From NCBI GenBank assembly GCA_022508685.1, contig JAFLUS010000021.1, forward strand, positions 1 through 12,919: a stretch of 12,919 nucleotides of DNA, given 5' to 3'. Position numbers and translations under genes: made by a program. The notes below the pieces were generated by a model. It saw only the letters and a list, made by a program, of their open reading frames with translations, searched no databases and had not been told where the DNA came from. Source of the DNA: Prevotellaceae bacterium (lineage in GTDB: Bacteria > Bacteroidota > Bacteroidia > Bacteroidales > Bacteroidaceae). Position 1 is the stretch's first letter. Each line of letters starts with the position of its first letter. Below, piece by piece: positions 8,095-12,919 of the stretch.

Positions 8095-8116
8095 GATGAT
8101 TCGACCCTCAAAAACT

Positions 8117-9628
8117 ATGTCTTACCAAGACCCGAATAGCATATCGCAACCGCTCACGAACAATGCCGATGCGTCGACTGCCAAGCCGTCGAACGACTTT
8201 GTACGACGTGTGGCTGAGGAGAAGTACAAATTCGGCTTCACCACCGACGTGCAGACGGAAATCATCGACAAGGGACTGAACGAAGACGTCGTGCGGCTCA
8301 TCTCTGCCAAGAAGGGCGAGCCCGACTGGCTGCTCGAGTTCCGTCTGCAGGCCTTCCGCTACTGGCAGACGCAGTCGCAGCCGTCGTGGGGACACCTCCG
8401 CATGCCCGACATCGACTATCAGGCGATTTCCTACTATGCCGACCCCACGCGCCGGAAGGACGGCCCGAAGTCGACCGACGAAATCGACCCCGAACTGATG
8501 AAGACGTTCGACAAACTGGGCATTCCGCTCGAAGAACGCCTTGCGCTCAGCGGCACGGCTGTCGATGCGGTGATGGACTCCGTCTCCGTCAAGACCACCT
8601 TCAAGGAGCGGCTTGCCGAAAAGAACATCATCTTCTGCTCCATCAGCGAAGCCGTGAAGGAATATCCCGACCTCGTGCGCCAATATCTCGGCTCCGTCGT
8701 GCCCTATCGCGACAACTACTTTGCCGCCCTCAACTCGGCAGTGTTCAGCGACGGCTCCTTCGTCTACATTCCCAAGAACACGCGCTGCCCGATGGAACTC
8801 TCCACCTACTTCCGCATCAACGCACGCAACACGGGGCAGTTCGAGCGCACGCTCATCGTCTGCGACGCCGGCAGTTACGTTTCCTACCTCGAAGGCTGCA
8901 CCGCCCCCATGCGTGACGAAAACCAACTCCATGCCGCGATTGTCGAAATCGTCGTGATGGACGACGCCGAAGTGAAATACTCCACCGTGCAGAACTGGTA
9001 TCCGGGCGATGCCGAAGGCCGTGGCGGCGTGCTCAACCTCGTCACCAAACGCGGACACCTGCGTGGCGCCAACAGCAAATTGTCGTGGACGCAAGTGGAG
9101 ACGGGCTCTGCCATTACGTGGAAATACCCGTCGTGCGTGCTCAGTGGCGACAACTCGCAAGCGGAATTCTACTCCGTAGCCGTCACCAACAACTATCAGC
9201 AGGCCGACACCGGCACCAAGATGATACACCTCGGTCGCAACACGCGCTCCACGATTATCTCCAAAGGCATCAGCGCCGGACACAGCGAAAACTCCTATCG
9301 CGGACTCGTCCGCATCGGACACCACGCCGACGGCGCACGCAACTATTCGTCGTGCGACTCGCTCCTGCTCGGCGACCGCTGCGGAGCCCACACGTTCCCC
9401 TACATGGACGTGCACAACAACACCGCCACCGTGGAACACGAGGCAACGACTTCGAAAATCAGTGAAGACCAACTCCTCTACTGCAACCAGCGCGGCATCT
9501 CCACCGAAGAAGCCGTAGGACTCATCGTCAACGGCTACGCCAAGGACGTCATCAACAAACTGCCGATGGAATTTGCCGTCGAAGCACAGAAACTGCTGAG
9601 CGTATCGCTCGAAGGAACAGTAGGATAA
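8117..9628 (+). CDS. sufB: Fe-S cluster assembly scaffold protein SufB
   Basis: SufB is the scaffold subunit of the SufBCD complex, where Fe-S clusters are built in the cytoplasm. From this start it has 503 residues. The C-terminal part carries the hallmark region: C413 in [18 protein letters not shown] corresponds to E. coli C405, and EHE in VEHEATTS corresponds to E432-H433-E434, residues required for cluster assembly. C261 in EGCTAP aligns closely with E. coli C254, which receives sulfur. The typical ending [18 protein letters not shown] is intact. The family core begins at about residue 29 ([18 protein letters not shown]), so the first 28 residues are a polar Asn/Ser/Thr/Ala-rich extension. 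An in-frame ATG at 8096 would add seven residues. 8117 is preferred because of its A-rich context and distance from the hairpin, but the choice is uncertain. The gene is first in sufBCDS and is followed 15 nt later by sufC. Confidence 0.96.
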   Translation: MSYQDPNSISQPLTNNADASTAKPSNDFVRRVAEEKYKFGFTTDVQTEIIDKGLNEDVVRLISAKKGEPDWLLEFRLQAFRYWQTQSQPSWGHLRMPDIDYQAISYYADPTRRKDGPKSTDEIDPELMKTFDKLGIPLEERLALSGTAVDAVMDSVSVKTTFKERLAEKNIIFCSISEAVKEYPDLVRQYLGSVVPYRDNYFAALNSAVFSDGSFVYIPKNTRCPMELSTYFRINARNTGQFERTLIVCDAGSYVSYLEGCTAPMRDENQLHAAIVEIVVMDDAEVKYSTVQNWYPGDAEGRGGVLNLVTKRGHLRGANSKLSWTQVETGSAITWKYPSCVLSGDNSQAEFYSVAVTNNYQQADTGTKMIHLGRNTRSTIISKGISAGHSENSYRGLVRIGHHADGARNYSSCDSLLLGDRCGAHTFPYMDVHNNTATVEHEATTSKISEDQLLYCNQRGISTEEAVGLIVNGYAKDVINKLPMEFAVEAQKLLSVSLEGTVG

Positions 9629-9643
9629 ACACCCCAACCGTAT

Positions 9644-10396
9644 ATGTTAGAAATCAAGAATCTCCACGCCACAGTGGCAGGAAAAGAAATATTGAAAGGC
9701 GTCAACCTCACCATTCGCGATGGCGAAATCCACGCCCTCATGGGAACGAACGGCGCAGGCAAGAGCACGCTGTCGAACGTCATCGTCGGTCATCCCGCCT
9801 ACGAAGTGACCGAAGGCAGCATCACCTTCAACGGCCAAGACCTCTTGGCAATGAAGACGGAGGAACGTGCCCACGCCGGCATCTTCATGTCCTTTCAGCA
9901 GCCCATCGAAATTCCGGGCGTCAGCATGACCAACTTCATGCGTGCAGCCGTCAATGCCCGCTATCAGGCACTCGGCCGCGAACCGCTGAAATCGACGGAT
10001 TTCCTCAAACTGATGCGCGAAAAGCGTGCCCTCGTCGGCATCGACAACAAACTCGTGAACCGCAGCGTGAACGAGGGTTTCAGCGGCGGTGAGAAGAAGC
10101 GCAACGAAATCTTCCAGATGGCGATGCTCGAACCCACGTTCTGCATTCTCGACGAAACGGACTCGGGACTCGATGTCGACGCACTCCGCATCGTGGCAGA
10201 AGGTTTCAACAAACTGCGGACGGCAGAAACGTCGGCACTCGTCATCACCCACTATCAGCGTCTGCTCGACTACATCCGCCCCGACGTCGTACACGTGCTG
10301 CTTGGCGGCCGCATCGTCAAGACCGAAGGGCCGGAACTGGCGCAGAAGATTGAAGAACAAGGCTTTGACTGGATAAAGGAGGAACAGGATGCGTAG
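9644..10396 (+). CDS. sufC: Fe-S cluster assembly ATPase SufC
   Basis: SufC is the ABC-type ATPase of the SufBCD complex. It binds SufB and SufD, and its ATP-driven dimerisation remodels the scaffold for cluster formation. The 250-residue product has every ATPase element: Walker A GTNGAGKST (34-42), Q-loop SFQQP (83-87), signature FSGGEKKRNE (146-155), Walker B FCILDE (166-171), D-loop SGLD (174-177) and switch histidine ITH (H203). The FSGGEKKRNE signature and the following EIFQMAMLEP are typical of SufC rather than of transport ATPases, and no membrane segment is present. Length matches the family. It starts 15 nt after sufB, and its 3' end overlaps sufD by 8 nt, which points to coupled translation. 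Confidence 0.98.
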   Translation: MLEIKNLHATVAGKEILKGVNLTIRDGEIHALMGTNGAGKSTLSNVIVGHPAYEVTEGSITFNGQDLLAMKTEERAHAGIFMSFQQPIEIPGVSMTNFMRAAVNARYQALGREPLKSTDFLKLMREKRALVGIDNKLVNRSVNEGFSGGEKKRNEIFQMAMLEPTFCILDETDSGLDVDALRIVAEGFNKLRTAETSALVITHYQRLLDYIRPDVVHVLLGGRIVKTEGPELAQKIEEQGFDWIKEEQDA

Positions 10397-11708
10397 TGAG
10401 CAGCAGTACATCGACCTTTATGAGACGCAGCGCGACCTCATCTGCCGACACAGCGTGCCGGTGCTGAACGACGCGCGTGCAGCCGCTTTCGCCGCGTTCT
10501 CCCGACAGGGTTTCCCGACGCAGAAGGTGGAGCGCTACAAATATACGGACGTGGCAGCAGCGTTCGCACCCGACTACGGCGTCAATCTCGCCCGCGTGAA
10601 CATTCCCGTCAATCCGCGCGAAATCTTCACGTGCGACGTGCCCAACCTTTCCACCCAGACGGCATACATCGTCAACGACAGCCCTGCGTTCGAACCGACG
10701 CCGTTCGCCTGCTCGTTTGCACAGGCTGCGAAAGACTGTCCCCACATTCTGGAGCAATACTACAACCGCTTGGCTGCCACGTCGGACGATGCCATTGCTG
10801 CCCTCAACACGATGCTCGCACAGGACGGACTCCTCGTCTACGTGCCGCGTCAGCAGCGCATGGAACGTCCGTTGCAAATCGTCAACATCTTGCGGTCAGG
10901 CGTGCCCACGATGGTCAACCGTCGCGTGCTCATCGTGCTCGAAGAAGGTGCCGACGCCACGTTGCTGTGCTGCGACCACGCGATGGACAACGTGGACTTT
11001 CTCACCACGCAGGTCGTCGAAATCTTCTGCGGTGCAAACGCCCGTCTTGACATGTACGAACTGGAAGAGACGCACACGCTCTGCCGTCGCTTCTCCAATG
11101 TCTACATCCATGCCGACCGCAACGCCAACGTGTCGCACAACAGCATCACGCTCTACAACGGACAGACGCGCAACACCACCGACGTGCACTTGCAAGGCGA
11201 ATATGCCGAAGTGACGCTCAACGGCTGCGTCGTCGCCGACAAGAACCAGCGCGTCGACAACAATACACTCATCGACCACGCAGTGGGGCATTGCACCTCG
11301 CACGAACTCTACAAATACGTCGTCGACGACACGGCAGTCGGAGCCTTCGCAGGTAAAATCCTCGTTCGTCCCGACGCACAGAAGACGGCTTCGACGGAAA
11401 CGAACGCCAACCTCTGCGCTTCGCCCGATGCACGGGTCTACACGCAGCCGATGCTCGAAATCTATGCCGACGACGTGAAATGCTCGCACGGCAGCACAGT
11501 GGGTGTGCTCGACGAAGCCTCCCTGTTCTACATGCGCCAACGCGGCATCGACGAAGCCGAAGCACGCATGCTGCTCAAATTCGCCTTCATCGGTCAGGTC
11601 ATCGACGAAATCCGTCTACAGCCCCTGCGCGACCGCCTCCACCATTTGGTCGAAAAACGCTTCAGGGGCGAACTCAATAAATGCACCGGTTGTGCACTAT
11701 GCAAGTAA
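10389..11708 (+). CDS. sufD: Fe-S cluster assembly protein SufD with Cys-rich C-terminal tail
   Basis: SufD is the SufB paralogue that completes the SufBC2D complex and is needed for iron entry. The 439-residue protein shows the N-terminal helical motif GFPTQKVERYKYTDV (41-55), a long beta-helix core, and the signature KCSHGSTVGVLDE. In that signature C365 and H367 match E. coli C358 and H360; the histidine is important for cluster formation at the SufB-SufD interface. The C-terminal helical part (YMRQRGIDEAEARMLL) is normal. Unusually, the protein ends KCTGCALCK, giving C432-x2-C435-x2-C438, a ferredoxin-like spacing absent from the E. coli protein; it may be a lineage trait. The ATG at 10389 lies inside the last codons of sufC, and sufS follows after one nt. 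Confidence 0.95.
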   Translation: MRSEQQYIDLYETQRDLICRHSVPVLNDARAAAFAAFSRQGFPTQKVERYKYTDVAAAFAPDYGVNLARVNIPVNPREIFTCDVPNLSTQTAYIVNDSPAFEPTPFACSFAQAAKDCPHILEQYYNRLAATSDDAIAALNTMLAQDGLLVYVPRQQRMERPLQIVNILRSGVPTMVNRRVLIVLEEGADATLLCCDHAMDNVDFLTTQVVEIFCGANARLDMYELEETHTLCRRFSNVYIHADRNANVSHNSITLYNGQTRNTTDVHLQGEYAEVTLNGCVVADKNQRVDNNTLIDHAVGHCTSHELYKYVVDDTAVGAFAGKILVRPDAQKTASTETNANLCASPDARVYTQPMLEIYADDVKCSHGSTVGVLDEASLFYMRQRGIDEAEARMLLKFAFIGQVIDEIRLQPLRDRLHHLVEKRFRGELNKCTGCALCK

Positions 11709-11709
11709 T

Positions 11710-12919
11710 ATGCTGAACGTAACAGACATCCGAGCCGACTTCCCCATTCTCTCCCGCGAAGTCTACGGCAGACCGCTCGTCTATCTCGACAACGCCGCCA
11801 CCACGCAGAAACCCCGTTGCGTGGTCGAAGCCATTGCCGACGAGTACTACAACGTCAACGCCAACGTGCATCGTGGCGTGCACTTCCTTTCGCAGCAAGC
11901 CACCGACCTCCACGAAGCCGCACGCGAAACCGTCCGCCGCTTCATCAACGCACGCACCACGTCGGAAATCATCTTCACGCGCGGCACCACCGAAAGCATC
12001 AACCTCCTCGCCTATAGTTTCGGCGAAGCCTTCTGCCGCGAAGGCGACGAAATCCTCCTCTCCACCGTCGAGCACCACAGCAACATCGTGCCGTGGCAAC
12101 TCATGGCAGAACGCAAGGGACTGCACCTGCGCGTCATCCCCATCGACGACGACGGACATCTCGACCTCGAAGCCTGCGACACCCTCCTCCAGTCAGGCAA
12201 AGTGCGCATCGTCTGCGTCAGTCACGTCAGCAACGTGCTCGGAATGGAAAACCCCATACCCCAAATCGTGCGTATGGCACACCGTCACGACATCCCCGTC
12301 CTCGTCGACGGCGCACAGTCCACACCCCACTTTGCCGTCGACGTGCAAGCCCTCGACTGCGACTTCTTCGCCTTCAGCGGACACAAAGCCTACGGCCCCA
12401 CCGGCGTCGGCGTGCTCTACGGCAAGGAACGATGGCTGGAGCAACTGCCGCCCTACCAAGGCGGAGGCGAAATGATAAGCAGCGTCACCTTCGAGCACAC
12501 CACCTACAATACCCTTCCTTACAAGTTCGAAGCCGGCACGCCCGACTACGTCGGCACCCACTCCCTCGCCGTCGCCCTCGACTACCTCACCGCCCTCGGC
12601 ATGGACCGCATCGCCGCCTACGAACAATCCGTCGGACAGCACGCTCTGCAGCAACTCCGCACCCTCGACGGCATCACCATCTACGGACAACCCCTCGGCA
12701 GCGTCATCTCCTTCAACCTCGACGGCATCCACCACCTCGACGTCGGCACGCTGCTCGACCGCCTCGGCATCGCCGTCCGCACCGGCCACCACTGTGCCGA
12801 ACCCCTCATGCGCCGCCTCGGCGTCGAAGGCACCGTCCGCGCCTCCTTCTCCTTCTACAACACCTTCGACGAAGCCGACTCCCTCGTCGCTGCCCTCCGC
12901 CGCGTGCAGCAGATGTTCT
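11710..12919 (+). CDS. sufS: Cysteine desulfurase SufS (partial, 3' end outside window)
   Basis: SufS is the PLP-dependent class II cysteine desulfurase that takes sulfur from cysteine as a persulfide and feeds it to SufBCD. The frame is open from 11710 to the window end, 403 residues, so only a few residues plus the stop should be missing (E. coli SufS has 406). Conserved residues fall at E. coli positions: H123 in EHHSN, D200 and Q203 in VDGAQ, and the PLP lysine K226 in SGHKAYGPTG. The persulfide cysteine is C362 in RTGHHCAEPLM, and R377 in VRASFS matches the substrate-binding arginine. The RTGHHCAEPL context marks the SufS type rather than IscS/NifS. The gene starts one nt after the sufD stop. 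A SufE or SufU acceptor is not in the window and could lie downstream. The coding strand here is markedly C-rich at third positions. Confidence 0.96.
   Translation, partial: MLNVTDIRADFPILSREVYGRPLVYLDNAATTQKPRCVVEAIADEYYNVNANVHRGVHFLSQQATDLHEAARETVRRFINARTTSEIIFTRGTTESINLLAYSFGEAFCREGDEILLSTVEHHSNIVPWQLMAERKGLHLRVIPIDDDGHLDLEACDTLLQSGKVRIVCVSHVSNVLGMENPIPQIVRMAHRHDIPVLVDGAQSTPHFAVDVQALDCDFFAFSGHKAYGPTGVGVLYGKERWLEQLPPYQGGGEMISSVTFEHTTYNTLPYKFEAGTPDYVGTHSLAVALDYLTALGMDRIAAYEQSVGQHALQQLRTLDGITIYGQPLGSVISFNLDGIHHLDVGTLLDRLGIAVRTGHHCAEPLMRRLGVEGTVRASFSFYNTFDEADSLVAALRRVQQMF

Noticed and set aside
8108..9637. A 509-residue minus-strand open frame opposite sufB
   Set aside because: It mirrors sufB codons, has His/Val/Gly-rich composition without motifs, and sufB on the other strand is unambiguous.

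Overview
The window looks like chromosomal DNA from a Bacteroidales bacterium, most likely Prevotella or a close relative. The reasons are the gene order rimP-nusA-infB-cvpA followed by sufB-sufC-sufD-sufS, the protein sequences, A-rich start-codon contexts without Shine-Dalgarno sites, and Bacteroidetes-type promoters (-7 TAnnTTTG with a -33 TTTG). By eye the G+C content is moderately high for that group. Every real gene found is on the + strand. The genus is an inference from family knowledge, not from a search.

Region 1 (1-2626): a promoter-like stretch is followed by two exported proteins 19 bases apart. The first is a small protein with a signal peptide and a C-terminal domain like the type IX secretion (T9SS) sorting domain. 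The second is a 675-residue secreted protein that joins a probable class-I-amidotransferase-like domain to a divergent NodB polysaccharide deacetylase domain. This is the least understood part of the window.

Region 2 (2627-8000): a well-formed -33/-7 promoter at 2694-2725 drives rimP, nusA, infB and a cvpA-like membrane protein. Spacing is tight (13 nt and 40 nt, then a 1-nt overlap). These genes act in 30S ribosome maturation, transcription elongation and antitermination, and translation initiation. The CvpA-like protein has no settled role.

Region 3 (8001-12919): after a 95-116 nt gap containing direct repeats and a hairpin come sufB, sufC, sufD and sufS, the Fe-S cluster scaffold complex and its cysteine desulfurase. 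sufC and sufD overlap by 8 nt and sufS starts one nt after sufD. sufS runs off the window only a few codons before its expected end. No SufE or SufU sulfur-transfer partner is visible here. No RNA genes, mobile elements or CRISPR arrays were seen.

Most of the window is conserved housekeeping sequence. The points that deserve a second look are the unusual deacetylase, a C-terminal C-x2-C-x2-C tail on SufD, the repeat and hairpin region before sufB, and an ATGCAAA element found exactly 45 bp upstream of two different -7 boxes.
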